DNA of 15,192 nucleotides from Rhizobium sp. Q54 (lineage in GTDB: Bacteria; Pseudomonadota; Alphaproteobacteria; Rhizobiales; Beijerinckiaceae): NCBI GenBank assembly GCA_945901195.1, contig CAMDKB010000047.1:1-15192 (forward strand), written 5' to 3'. Below, one piece after another: positions 1-6,683 of the stretch. Within the stretch, counting starts at the first letter, position 1, and every line of letters starts with the position of its first letter. Both the position numbers and the translations under genes were made by a program. A model generated the notes under the pieces. The model made no database searches, was not told the DNA's origin, and was given only the letters and a program-made list of their open reading frames with translations.

Positions 1-104
1 TGCGCCGAGCGCTTGCCCGAGCGGATCAAAGCGGTAAGTTGATCACGCTCCCCGGCGCTCAACCGCACAACGTACTTCTTGACGCCAATCTCTTTCTCCG
101 ACAC
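1..104 (-). CDS. IS630-type transposase, N-terminal fragment (runs off left edge)
   Basis: The minus strand reads GTG at 104-102 and stays open for 34 codons to the window edge. The encoded start includes KKYVVRLSAGERDQL and then ALIRSGKRSA. This resembles the N-terminus of IS630/Tc1-mariner-type transposases, where a short beta strand precedes the helix-turn-helix (typically KKYVVxLSxxER...L..LI..GK). In this frame a TGA lies two codons upstream of the GTG, so the GTG is the only usable start. The DDE catalytic domain would lie to the left of the window and cannot be assessed, so it is unknown whether the gene is intact. Family assignment rests on N-terminal resemblance only. Confidence 0.6.
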   Translation of the reverse strand, partial: MSEKEIGVKKYVVRLSAGERDQLTALIRSGKRSA

Positions 105-182
105 GAATCATCTCAATCGCTGATAACAGCGACAGTGATTCAGAGGCTCCCGCCAAAATCAACGACGGGGACCACTAGTATC
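105..182. mobile_element. Probable 5' terminal region of the IS630-type element
   Basis: This stretch lies outside the transposase start and should contain the element's terminal inverted repeat. It holds a perfect hairpin-forming repeat at 117-132 (TCGCTG-ATAA-CAGCGA) just upstream of the transposase start. Several TA dinucleotides occur near 178-180, and TA is the usual IS630-family target. I cannot fix the exact end because the other end of the element is not in the window. Confidence 0.3.
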
Positions 183-204
183 CAGAAAACACCGATTCCG
201 GATA
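179..204. repeat. Imperfect inverted repeat between IS end and amidohydrolase
   Basis: TATCCAGA at 179-186 pairs with TCCGGATA at 197-204 with one mismatch, around a 10-base loop. It lies about 70 bases beyond the amidohydrolase stop codon. It could be a weak terminator or scar for that gene, or part of the transposon boundary. No T-tract follows on either strand. The rest of 205-275 shows nothing recognisable. Confidence 0.25.
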
Positions 205-275
205 CGCCTTGAATTGAGACGTAAAGCTATTCAACTGCATCCGGTCGCCGCTCGCAGACGGCGCGTGGCGGTCAC

Positions 276-1430
276 TTACGGCAGCTTGAAAAACTCGCGC
301 GCATTGTCCACCACCATGCGCTTCACATCCGCCTCCGGTACGCCAGCGAAATTCTTTTCCAGCACTTTGTCGGAATCGGGCCAGTCAGATTCCTGATGCG
401 GGAAATCGTTCGACCAGATCAGACGATTGACATTGAGATGGTGACGCAGATCCACACCGGCACGATCTTTCTGGAAGCCCCAATAGAAATGCTCGTTGAT
501 GATTTCGCTGGGTTTTGCCTTCAGAGGTTTCACACCATTCAGGCGCTCGGCCCAGGGAATATGGCGCTCGTAGCGCACATCAGCCACTTCAAGAAAATGC
601 GGCACCCATCCGATTGATGTCTCTGCGCAGAAGATACGCAGTTTCGGGAAGCGATCAAACAGGCCGGACAGAACGAGCTGCACCGCATTGGTCCCGGCAA
701 AGCGCGCCGCGCGTGTCATCTGCTTGGCAAGTTCGGTACGCAAGTATGGAACTTCGATGGGATAGTCGAGCAGTTTACCATCGGGCGCGCCTGTATCTTC
801 AAGCGTGAAGTGAATTGTTACGGGCATATCAAGGTCAAGCGAAGCGGCCCAGAAACGATCATCCTCCGGCTTGGGACGGCCACCGCCATTGGGAAATTTC
901 AGCAATTGCACGCCGGCAAAGCCCAGCTCCTTGGCGCGCTTCATTTCGGCAATGCAGTCCTCGGTGTTGGTTCCCGGCAAGGTTGCGATCCCGAAAATAC
1001 GCCCCTTAGCATCGGGCTCATATTCTTCCGCAAACCAGCGGTTCCAGGCTGTATTCAGCGCGGCCTGCAGCGCGTGGTCTTTTGTGTTGAGCCAGAGCAA
1101 CGGCCCGCACACGACACCGGGAAACATGATTTCCGCATCAATGCCATCGCGCTTTTGTTCCTCGACTCTTTGCTTTGCCGAGCCGGTGCCATGAATGGCG
1201 TCGTAGGATGCGCGGGCAGGAATCCAGATATCGCGGCCCTTGCCGCCATATAGATCAAAGGTGTTCTGCCTTGGCGGCATGTTCTCAAATACAGTGGCGT
1301 CGGCGCCATCATCCAGGCGCACTGTGCGGGGTGCTCGATCGCGGAATTTTGGCTCGACGCGATGAGTCCAGCGCTCATTGGCAATCTCAAGATGAGTGTC
1401 GCCTGAAATCAGATTGTAGCTTGCTGCCAT
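276..1430 (-). CDS. Amidohydrolase family protein (Amidohydro_2 / ACMSD-like, COG2159)
   Basis: This encodes 384 residues of a metal-dependent TIM-barrel hydrolase or decarboxylase of the family that includes ACMSD and aromatic acid decarboxylases. Visible landmarks are an N-terminal metal motif SGDTHLE (D11, H13), VTIHF with H207 on a barrel strand, the family block LSGLFDRFPKLRI (about 254-266) followed by AETSIGWVPH (E270, H278), and the C-terminal block WSNDFPHQESDWP, whose Asp342 is the usual catalytic or metal carboxylate. There is no signal peptide, so it should be cytoplasmic. The start is ATG 1430 because GGGAG lies 8 bases upstream; an upstream in-frame extension of 30 codons has no such support and would run into the neighbouring terminator. 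It is transcribed alone, after the peroxiredoxin terminator. A role in decarboxylating or hydrolysing an aromatic-degradation intermediate is inferred from the neighbourhood; the substrate is unknown. Confidence 0.85.
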   Translation of the reverse strand: MAASYNLISGDTHLEIANERWTHRVEPKFRDRAPRTVRLDDGADATVFENMPPRQNTFDLYGGKGRDIWIPARASYDAIHGTGSAKQRVEEQKRDGIDAEIMFPGVVCGPLLWLNTKDHALQAALNTAWNRWFAEEYEPDAKGRIFGIATLPGTNTEDCIAEMKRAKELGFAGVQLLKFPNGGGRPKPEDDRFWAASLDLDMPVTIHFTLEDTGAPDGKLLDYPIEVPYLRTELAKQMTRAARFAGTNAVQLVLSGLFDRFPKLRIFCAETSIGWVPHFLEVADVRYERHIPWAERLNGVKPLKAKPSEIINEHFYWGFQKDRAGVDLRHHLNVNRLIWSNDFPHQESDWPDSDKVLEKNFAGVPEADVKRMVVDNAREFFKLP

Positions 1431-1438
1431 GTACGTTT

Positions 1439-1461
1439 CTCCCGGCCTTGTTTTGCGGGAG
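1439..1461 (-). promoter_or_regulatory. Hairpin that could cover the amidohydrolase ribosome-binding site
   Basis: On the minus strand CTCCCG (1461-1456) and CGGGAG (1444-1439) are perfect complements, separated by 11 bases. The second arm contains the GGGAG Shine-Dalgarno of the amidohydrolase gene, 8 bases from its ATG. If formed in the mRNA this stem would sequester the ribosome-binding site. Whether it folds in vivo is not shown by sequence alone. Confidence 0.35.
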
Positions 1462-1489
1462 TTTAGGTCGGGAAGCGCGTGGCGGGCAA
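1460..1489 (-). promoter_or_regulatory. Candidate sigma-70 promoter for the amidohydrolase
   Basis: On the minus strand TTGCCC (1489-1484) and TAAACT (1465-1460) are separated by 18 bases. The pair sits between the peroxiredoxin terminator and the amidohydrolase start, which is where a promoter must lie if the gene is transcribed independently. The match to consensus is only moderate. Confidence 0.3.
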
Positions 1490-1501
1490 GGGGAGGTCTG
1501 G

Positions 1502-1540
1502 AAAAACCAATCCCGGACAACGCCTGGCGTTATCCGGGAT
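1502..1540 (-). terminator. Rho-independent terminator of the peroxiredoxin gene
   Basis: An inverted repeat spans 1510-1540. In the minus-strand transcript ATCCCGGATAACGC pairs with GCGTTGTCCGGGAT: 14 base pairs including one G-U wobble, with a loop of three. It starts 24 bases beyond the peroxiredoxin stop codon and is followed by TGGTTTTT on the minus strand. This is a strong intrinsic terminator and separates the peroxiredoxin unit from the amidohydrolase. Confidence 0.85.
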
Positions 1541-1564
1541 CACAGAAAGGCTATTGTTGAAAGA

Positions 1565-2044
1565 TCAGAGCTGCTTGAGCATCGCTTCGGCGCCAGACAC
1601 TTCAATGCCGGCCGCAGGTTCAACGTTGACGCTCTTCACAACGCCATCATCGACCAGCATGGAATAACGCTTGGAGCGCACGCCCATGCCACGCTCGGTC
1701 AGATCGACCGTCAGTCCGAGAGCCGCAGCAAACTTGCCGCTGCCATCGGCGAGCATGTCAACCTTGCCGGCCGCGCCCTGCGCCTTGCCCCAGGCATCCA
1801 TGACAAACACGTCGTTGACGGAAACGCAGGCGATGGAATCGACACCCTTGGCCTTCAGCGCTGCGGCATTGTTGACGAAACTGGGAAGATGGGCAGCCGA
1901 GCAAGTGGGCGTGAACGCGCCGGGTACTGCGAAAATAGCGACCTTCTTGCCCTTGAAAATATCATCGGTTGTTTTTGGCTGCGGGCCGCCTTCACCCATC
2001 GCCGTAAATGTTGCACTTGGCACGTGATCGCCTACCTTGATCAT
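1565..2044 (-). CDS. Peroxiredoxin, Prx5/PMP20 subfamily
   Basis: This encodes a 159-residue thiol peroxidase that reduces hydrogen peroxide and alkyl hydroperoxides, probably with glutathione, glutaredoxin or thioredoxin as reductant. The active-site block PGAFTPTCSAAHLP places the peroxidatic cysteine at C48, with T45 in the usual PxxxTxxC arrangement. The conserved arginine of the family is visible as R126 in RSKRYSM. A second cysteine occurs at C73 (IACVSVND), a position typical of the Prx5 group. Length is normal and there is no signal peptide, so it is cytoplasmic. The start is ATG 2044, preceded by GGAG at 8 bases. It lies 90 bases downstream of an exported DsbD-like redox gene on the same strand, with which it may be co-transcribed, and ends at a clear terminator. 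Confidence 0.93.
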   Translation of the reverse strand: MIKVGDHVPSATFTAMGEGGPQPKTTDDIFKGKKVAIFAVPGAFTPTCSAAHLPSFVNNAAALKAKGVDSIACVSVNDVFVMDAWGKAQGAAGKVDMLADGSGKFAAALGLTVDLTERGMGVRSKRYSMLVDDGVVKSVNVEPAAGIEVSGAEAMLKQL

Positions 2045-2134
2045 GACTGCACTCCAAAATTTGAATAAGGCCTCAAGCCAATTCCACTGACCCCGACGAT
2101 GATCGCCGAGCGCCCGGAAAGTGTTTTAGGGCGG
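2045..2134. other. Short gap between DsbD-like gene and peroxiredoxin
   Basis: This 90-base gap carries the peroxiredoxin ribosome-binding site. It also holds a weak minus-strand repeat (CGCCC...GGGCG) without a T-tract, so I see no convincing terminator. Read-through from the DsbD-like gene into the peroxiredoxin gene is therefore possible. Confidence 0.4.
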
Positions 2135-2986
2135 TTATGGTCCGGCGTCGAGATGTCGCAGCGATTCAAATGCACCTTTTGACGTGGTCAGCGTCAGCGT
2201 CACAGGAGGCAGCTTTGTCCCGGCATCAGCAGGCTTTTCTGCCAAAACAAGCTGGAATGAGCCACCTGGCAGGCGTTTGGTGTCGAAAAACCATCCATCC
2301 GCCCCCTCTGCAAAGAGGTCCGCATCCTTGTCCAGCGCTGGCTGCACGTCGACACGCCATTGTTTTTCGTTACCCGGCATTGCGGATATTTTAAGCGAGG
2401 GCGTACCGGGGCCTTCAAGTGGTTTGGGAACCCTAGCCTGATAGTCCGAGATTCTGGCCTTCAGCGCACCCCCGTCAATGCGCGGATCCAGTTCCAGGGT
2501 CACTTTGCCTTCTGCGGGCAGGCATATATTTTCGCAGGCAGCATAATTGATGTGCAGGTTCAGCACGACCGGCTTTTCCGGATCGGCAGCGGTAATGGTC
2601 AGCGGAAAGATCACTTCGCGCTTGTAGCCAAATATTTGAGAGCCGGGATCGCCCGAGCGCGTCGGCGCGGGAAAAGCGACCTTGTAGGATTTCAGGTTCT
2701 TCGAACCGGAAAAGTCAAAAGTGGGAGGCAGTCCGCCATCGCCCGGGTTGCGCCAATAGGTATGCGCTTCACCTTTAAGTGAAATCTCGACACCGGCCTG
2801 CCAAATGCTTTTTTCCAGCCCGCCGCCAATAAGACGAACTTTGGAAAGGGAACTCGCCGTCCAGGCAGAGGCCAATTCGCCCGCAGCGGACGCTGATGCT
2901 CCGGCGCACAGCAACATAACCGCCAGGACTGACGATTGTGCGCCACGAGTTGGTACGATTTTCGCAAACCGTGTAAATGCCATCAT
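2135..2986 (-). CDS. Exported DsbD alpha-domain / ScsB-like protein (orphan)
   Basis: This encodes 283 residues. The N-terminus has a basic start, a hydrophobic stretch (about 18-30) and small residues ending in an Ala-rich site near ASASAAG (31-36), a Sec signal peptide for export to the periplasm. The mature part resembles the N-terminal periplasmic domain of DsbD/ScsB thiol-disulfide reductases. The key block INYAACENICLPAEG contains a CxxxC pair (C151, C155), like the ScsB/DsbD-alpha motif. Full DsbD also has an eight-helix membrane domain and a thioredoxin-like domain. Neither is present, so this is a stand-alone alpha domain that would need a separate membrane electron donor such as CcdA. 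No good Shine-Dalgarno precedes ATG 2986; ATG 2983 is an alternative. Function as a periplasmic thiol carrier or chaperone is inferred. Confidence 0.8.
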   Translation of the reverse strand: MMAFTRFAKIVPTRGAQSSVLAVMLLCAGASASAAGELASAWTASSLSKVRLIGGGLEKSIWQAGVEISLKGEAHTYWRNPGDGGLPPTFDFSGSKNLKSYKVAFPAPTRSGDPGSQIFGYKREVIFPLTITAADPEKPVVLNLHINYAACENICLPAEGKVTLELDPRIDGGALKARISDYQARVPKPLEGPGTPSLKISAMPGNEKQWRVDVQPALDKDADLFAEGADGWFFDTKRLPGGSFQLVLAEKPADAGTKLPPVTLTLTTSKGAFESLRHLDAGP

Positions 2987-2999
2987 GCAGACTTATATA

Positions 3000-3027
3000 A
3001 CTTTGGCGGTAAACGCGCCATCAAAGT
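3000..3027. promoter_or_regulatory. Inverted repeat between divergent DsbD-like and yqgE genes
   Basis: ACTTTG (3000-3005) and CAAAGT (3022-3027) are perfect complements, with a nested GCG/CGC inside. The repeat lies in the 112-base gap between the two divergent genes, where both promoters must be. It could be an operator or a 5' UTR hairpin; no regulator can be named. Confidence 0.3.
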
Positions 3028-3098
3028 TCCCGTGAGGAAAGCGTGAATAATATCAGAGGCAGAACGGGGTTGTGCAGCGCAGTTGCGAGGAATAGAAT

Positions 3099-3719
3099 TT
3101 GTCCATGGTGATCGAACGGCTCAAATCCGGCAAGCGCAGCGAGGGTTATCTGGAAGGCCAGATGCTCGTCGCCATGCCCGCGATGGACGACGAACGCTTT
3201 GCCCGGACTGTCGTTTATATCTGCGCGCATTCAGCGGAAGGCGCTTGGGGTATTGTGGTTAACCGTCGCTCGCGGCGGGTACGTTTTCCCGAACTTCTCG
3301 TGCAACTTGATGTCATCAAGCAAGACGACGCCATTCGTCTGCCGGAACGTGCTGCCAATATCGAAGTCCTGCGGGGCGGTCCGGTGGAGCGGGGCCGCGG
3401 GTTCATGCTGCATACGGCCGACTATCGCGGCGATGCATCCACGGTGAAACTGGCGGACGGCTTTGCCGTGACAGCGACGCTGGACATCCTCAAGACGATT
3501 GCCCACGGCGAAGGGCCGGACAAGGCTGTACTGGCGCTCGGCTATGCCGGCTGGGGGCCCGGCCAGCTTGATCAGGAATTGCAGGCGAATGGCTGGCTGA
3601 CCGTGGACGCGGACGAAAGCTTCATCTTCAATCCTGATCAGGATTCCAAATACCAGCGCGCCCTAAAAAAGATAGGCATCGATCCTGCCATGCTGTCAGG
3701 CGAAGCCGGGCACGCCTGA
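3099..3719 (+). CDS. yqgE: YqgE/AlgH family protein (DUF179)
   Basis: This encodes 206 residues of the widespread YqgE/AlgH family, whose molecular function is not established. Family features are EGQMLVAMPAMDDERFARTV near the N-terminus (about 19-38), then YICAHSAEGAWGIVVNR (about 40-56), the GGPVERGRGFMLHT block (about 93-106) and the C-terminal LGYAGWGPGQLDQEL block (about 147-161) followed by NGWLTVDAD. E. coli YqgE has 187 residues; the extra N-terminal residues are usual in alphaproteobacteria. I chose TTG 3099 because AGGAA at 3088-3092 is 6 bases away; ATG 3105 would be 12 bases away but remains possible. The gene is divergent from the DsbD-like gene and convergent with the first TctC-type gene. 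Confidence 0.9.
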   Translation: MSMVIERLKSGKRSEGYLEGQMLVAMPAMDDERFARTVVYICAHSAEGAWGIVVNRRSRRVRFPELLVQLDVIKQDDAIRLPERAANIEVLRGGPVERGRGFMLHTADYRGDASTVKLADGFAVTATLDILKTIAHGEGPDKAVLALGYAGWGPGQLDQELQANGWLTVDADESFIFNPDQDSKYQRALKKIGIDPAMLSGEAGHA

Positions 3720-3734
3720 ACGATCCTTTATTCA

Positions 3735-3768
3735 AAGGGCAGTTTTGATTGCCCCCTGGGTCAATCGA
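3735..3768. terminator. Weak hairpin between convergent genes
   Basis: The 76-base gap between the yqgE stop and the TctC-type stop contains GGGCA...TGCCC and an overlapping GATTG...CAATC, each a 5-base stem. No strong T-tract follows on either strand. It may act as a weak bidirectional terminator for the two convergent genes. Confidence 0.3.
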
Positions 3769-3795
3769 AACATCCGGCGCATCATCGCCGATAGG

Positions 3796-4824
3796 CTATC
3801 GCTGCCCCAGGGCCTGCCGCGCCTTGTTGACGATGTCTGCTGGCGTGCTCGAGACGGCTTCGACGATTTTTTGAATTTCCTCGCCGCGCACCGGCATGAT
3901 CTCAACCTTTGCGCGCTCTGCATCTGCAAGGAAGGCAGGATCAGCCATAGTGGTCGCGAAAGCCTCGCGCATCAGCGCAACGCGTTCGGCGGGCACACCG
4001 GGGGGCAGAAAATAGGGTTGTCCCAGCGCTGAGGGCGATGACACCAGTGTCATGATCTGGCGCTGTTCTTCGTTTTTGGCGAGGTCGCTCAAGAGGGGAA
4101 CGTCAGGCAATTCCCGATCACGCAACGAGCCGACCTGCGCGAGAAACACAATCTTGTTGTCACGCAGCCATTGCGAAAACGTGTTGTGAATAGAGGAGAT
4201 GGAGCCAGAACGGGCAACGACTTCGCCTTTCTCCATCGCCAGAAACACTTCGGTCGAGGATTTATAGCCGTTGACGATCTTGAATTTTGTGCCGAGCAGA
4301 TTGTTCATCACGGTCGGATAAATGACGATCGAGGAACCCGGCCCGGTGCCGCCGAGCATGGCTTCCTTCTGCGTCAACTCTTCAACCGAATTGATGCCCG
4401 CCGACCGCATAATGAAAACCATTTCATTGCGGCCGCCGGTCGAGCCTATCCAGTTAAACTTTGCGGAATCGAAACGTACACCACGGCCATCGAGCATCTG
4501 GTTCAGCGGCACGGCATTGTTGACGACACACATCCAGGTGCCGTCCTTTGGCGCGACTTCATGCATGTAATTGGGCGCGACGACATTGCCGCCGCCGGGC
4601 ATGTTCTGCACGATCATTCCGGGCGCGCCCGGCAGATGGCCAGGCATGTGGCGCGCAATGAGGCGGGCAACCAGATCATAAACACCGCCGGGACCCGTGC
4701 TGGTCACAATGGTGAGAGTCTTGCCCTTGAAAGAAATCGCCTCCTGCGCGAGCGCCGAAGAACAGGCGGAAAGCCCGGCGATGATCGCCGCGCCAAACAG
4801 GCCAATCTGGTTGCGAAGCATCAT
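3796..4824 (-). CDS. TctC/Bug-type periplasmic solute-binding protein (copy 1)
   Basis: This encodes 342 residues of the tripartite tricarboxylate transporter substrate-binding family (TctC/Bug, PF03401), which captures carboxylates in the periplasm. The N-terminus is a signal peptide; it has both a lipobox-like LSAC (C21) and an ALAQ signal-peptidase-I-like site, so lipidation is uncertain. The mature part has the family layout: an initial strand KTLTIVTSTGPGGVYDLVARL, then NMPGGGNVVAPNY, VAPKDGT, a central LLGTKFKIVNGY and AMEKGEV, and a C-terminal LPPGVPAERV helix region. The ATG at 4824 overlaps the TGA of the Rieske gene (ATGA), so the two are probably translationally coupled; ATG 4821 is the next codon. 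It is the last gene of the leftward VOC-Rieske unit. No TctA/TctB membrane partners are in the window. The ligand is unknown, probably an aromatic or organic acid used by the adjacent oxygenase. Confidence 0.88.
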   Translation of the reverse strand: MMLRNQIGLFGAAIIAGLSACSSALAQEAISFKGKTLTIVTSTGPGGVYDLVARLIARHMPGHLPGAPGMIVQNMPGGGNVVAPNYMHEVAPKDGTWMCVVNNAVPLNQMLDGRGVRFDSAKFNWIGSTGGRNEMVFIMRSAGINSVEELTQKEAMLGGTGPGSSIVIYPTVMNNLLGTKFKIVNGYKSSTEVFLAMEKGEVVARSGSISSIHNTFSQWLRDNKIVFLAQVGSLRDRELPDVPLLSDLAKNEEQRQIMTLVSSPSALGQPYFLPPGVPAERVALMREAFATTMADPAFLADAERAKVEIMPVRGEEIQKIVEAVSSTPADIVNKARQALGQR

Positions 4825-6069
4825 TGCGCGGCCACTTTATCGACACGCACGAGTTCGCTCATGGCGGCAGTCATATCCGCGCCACGCGGAAGTTCGACAC
4901 GTGTGGAGCGCACACGATAGGAGCGCGGATCGATGCCCATCAGCGGCTTGCCGTCGGCATTATCGCGCAGGGCCTGCAGAAGCAGGCGGCGCAATTTAAC
5001 GATGGCCGCATCACCCATCAGCAGGTGCTCAAGCGAGCGATCGACAATAGAGCCCATGCTTTCCTGAACCGCACAATCCTGCGTGCCGAACCCCTTGATC
5101 CCGGTGTAGGAAACGCCGCTCGCCTGCAGTTCGCGATCAATCATGTAATCGTTGCGCTTGTTGCGAAGGGCGTGGTCGGGTTCTGGCCCATTCTCGGTGT
5201 GGATCCAGTCTCCGCCTTTGGCGCGCTCCAGCTCCTGTTCGGAGAGCGGACGATCCGGGCGAAAATCAATGCTGTAGAGCATGGTGTTACCGTCATCGAC
5301 CGGCACCCACATATGCGCGGCGAAAGGCTGGGTGGAAATGATCTTGTGAAACGGCATCAGCATGATGTTGAGGTTCCACTTGATCAGCGGCTCGCCTGTA
5401 TCGCGGCCTGTCGCGACGATGAAGCCGAAATCGGTGCCTTGCACTTCATAGAATGATGGGACGAAATTGCGACTGGCCTCGGTTTCGCCGCCACGATGCA
5501 GAAATGTCAGATGCGGCGCATCGAATCCACCTTCCAGCGCCTGCAGCCAGTTGCACTCCTGCACATGCCGTGTCGTGTAGCGATGAGCCGGCGGCACCAT
5601 GGTCCATTCGAGTTCGGGGAAATCGGGCTCTTCGCCCGCTGGGCCCATATAGGTCCACACGAGGCCGGCGCGCTCCATGCACGGATAGGATTTCACGCGG
5701 ATGTTGCGCTTGGCGTTTTCAATGTGGTCCCTGGCGGTATCGGGCACGCACGGCACATCCGTGCATTCGCCATGCACGTTGAATTTCAGTCCGTGATAAA
5801 CGCAGCGAAGACCTTCTTCCTCGTTCCGCCCAAAAAAAAAGCGAGGCAATGCGATGGGGGCAACGTTCGTCGAGCAAGCCTAGCTTGCCCTTGCTGTCGC
5901 GAAACAACACGAGAGATTCGCCGAGCAATTTGACCCGCACCGGGGGCCCGTCCGGCTTTTCCACCTGATCGGCACTGGCGGCTGGAATCCAGTAGCGACG
6001 CATCAATTCGCCCATCGCCGAGCCCGGACCAACGCGCGTCAGGAGTTCATTATTCTCATGGGAGAGCAT
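4821..6069 (-). pseudogene. Rieske [2Fe-2S] oxygenase alpha subunit, phthalate-4,5-dioxygenase type, frameshifted
   Basis: The reconstructed product has about 415 residues and matches phthalate-dioxygenase-type aromatic ring-hydroxylating oxygenases, which use non-haem iron to hydroxylate aromatic rings or cleave ethers. From ATG 6069 (AAGGA 8 bases upstream) the frame runs through MRRYWIPA and LGESLVLFRD to the first half of the Rieske motif, CPHR (C70, H72). At 5832-5840 a run of nine T on the coding strand shifts the frame; the first reading then ends at 5719. With eight T the protein continues as LFFGRNEEEG to the second half, CVYH (C89, H92), and then to the mononuclear iron site EGGFDAPHLTFLH (D183, H186, H191). 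The downstream frame is open to 4821. So one extra T is a disabling mutation, a sequencing error, or a slippage site. Everything else is intact. It sits between the VOC gene and a TctC-type gene. No reductase partner is nearby. Confidence 0.85.
5832..5840 (-). other. Homopolymer T9 frameshift site in the Rieske gene
   Basis: The plus strand has nine consecutive A (nine T on the coding strand), flanked on the coding strand by CGC before and GGG after. Deleting one T joins the two open frames exactly at the family-conserved ASLFFGRNEE segment. Runs of this length are prone to sequencing error, phase-type mutation and polymerase slippage. Confidence 0.9.
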
Positions 6070-6094
6070 GATGCGATCCTTCGTTCTGACTCAC

Positions 6095-6535
6095 TTATTC
6101 GGCGGCGACGGCTTTTGGAAGGTCCTCGTCGCAACCCTCCCAAGGTTGACCGGTGATATCAAAGACGACGCCATCTGGGCCCTTGAACTTGAATTCGGCG
6201 TGTGCGCCAGCGGGCACAGCATATTGCGAATCCATGGTTTCGGCGCCGAGCTTCTCCAGCTTTTTTGTCCACGCATCGACATCGTCAACAATAAAGCCGA
6301 AATGATGCATTCCGGTATATTCGAGGCCCTTGCCGAGTTGATCGTTGGAGAACTTGAGGATTGCGATATTGAGCGACCCGTCGGTGAGGAACACACCGGA
6401 TGGCCGCTTCGCCTCGCCGGTTTTTTCGTCGATGCCAAACCGGCGTAATTCGCGCAGGCCAAAGGCCTCCTTGTAGAAGTCTGCGGCTTTGCCGGGGTGA
6501 TCGCTTGCAAAGGCAATATGGCGTATCTTGTTCAT
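6095..6535 (-). CDS. VOC-superfamily (glyoxalase/dioxygenase-fold) protein
   Basis: This encodes 146 residues with two beta-alpha-beta-beta-beta modules of the vicinal-oxygen-chelate fold. The first module starts IRHIAFASDHPGKAADFYKEAFGL, with H6 at the usual first metal position. The second starts MHHFGFIVDDVDAWTKKLE, with H77 and H78. The last strand DGVVFDITGQ carries Asp126 where many members have the Glu ligand, so a divalent metal site is likely but slightly atypical. The start is ATG 6535, preceded by AGGAGG at 8-9 bases, a strong ribosome-binding site; longer in-frame extensions lack support. It is the first gene of the leftward unit, 25 bases before the Rieske gene. Possible roles are an extradiol-type dioxygenase, isomerase or lyase acting on the oxygenase product; the exact reaction is not identifiable. 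Confidence 0.85.
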   Translation of the reverse strand: MNKIRHIAFASDHPGKAADFYKEAFGLRELRRFGIDEKTGEAKRPSGVFLTDGSLNIAILKFSNDQLGKGLEYTGMHHFGFIVDDVDAWTKKLEKLGAETMDSQYAVPAGAHAEFKFKGPDGVVFDITGQPWEGCDEDLPKAVAAE

Positions 6536-6580
6536 GGCGTGAATCCTCCTGGCTGTTATTGTCGCGCGGAGCTGGCCTGA

Positions 6581-6593
6581 TCGCAAGTTGCGA
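6581..6593. promoter_or_regulatory. Palindrome TCGCAAGTTGCGA, candidate operator
   Basis: TCGCAA and TTGCGA are perfect complements around a single central base. The site lies 46 bases upstream of the VOC start and 131 bases upstream of the VanA-like start. It shares the CGCAA/TTGCG half-sites with the palindrome at 6629-6643, which suggests one dimeric regulator binding both. No regulator gene is visible in the window. Confidence 0.45.
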
Positions 6594-6628
6594 ATTTCCA
6601 AAAGAAGGCCCCGGATTTAAGCGCGAAC

Positions 6629-6643
6629 CGCAAGCGTCTTGCG
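6629..6643. promoter_or_regulatory. Palindrome CGCAAGCGTCTTGCG, candidate operator
   Basis: The arms CGCAAG and CTTGCG are perfect complements around CGT. The half-site CGCAA is the same as in the palindrome at 6581-6593, but with wider spacing. It overlaps the candidate -35 element of the rightward promoter (TTGCGC 6639-6644), a position consistent with a repressor site. Confidence 0.45.
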
Positions 6644-6666
6644 CCCGGCCATTTTCCAGCAATACT
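6639..6666 (+). promoter_or_regulatory. Candidate promoter of the VanA-like/GMC unit
   Basis: TTGCGC (6639-6644) and AATACT (6661-6666) are 16 bases apart, about 60 bases upstream of the VanA-like start. The match to the sigma-70 consensus is modest; the call is supported mostly by position. Confidence 0.25.
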
Positions 6667-6670
6667 GCCC

Positions 6671-6683
6671 CGGTTAATAACCG
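6671..6683. promoter_or_regulatory. Palindrome CGGTTAATAACCG, candidate operator
   Basis: CGGTTA and TAACCG are perfect complements around a central A. It lies 41 bases upstream of the VanA-like start, just after the candidate -10, where a repressor could block transcription. Its half-site differs from the two CGCAA palindromes, so a second regulator is possible. Confidence 0.4.

Noticed and set aside
1175..2068. Long plus-strand open frame opposite the amidohydrolase and peroxiredoxin
   Set aside because: It runs antisense through two well-supported genes and the terminator hairpin, and has no recognisable domain. It is a shadow of GC-rich codon bias.
3732..4032. Small plus- or minus-strand genes at the yqgE/TctC junction
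   Set aside because: The open frames overlap the C-terminus of the TctC-type gene in antisense or lack ribosome-binding sites and motifs.
4171..4920. Plus-strand open frame opposite the first TctC-type gene
   Set aside because: It is antisense to a clear family member, has no ribosome-binding site and no recognisable motif.
4821..5849. A separate 342-residue oxygenase gene starting at TTG 5849
   Set aside because: This start has no ribosome-binding site, would begin inside the Rieske domain and lacks the CxH half of the cluster. The upstream frame supplies exactly the missing N-terminus, so it is one frameshifted gene.
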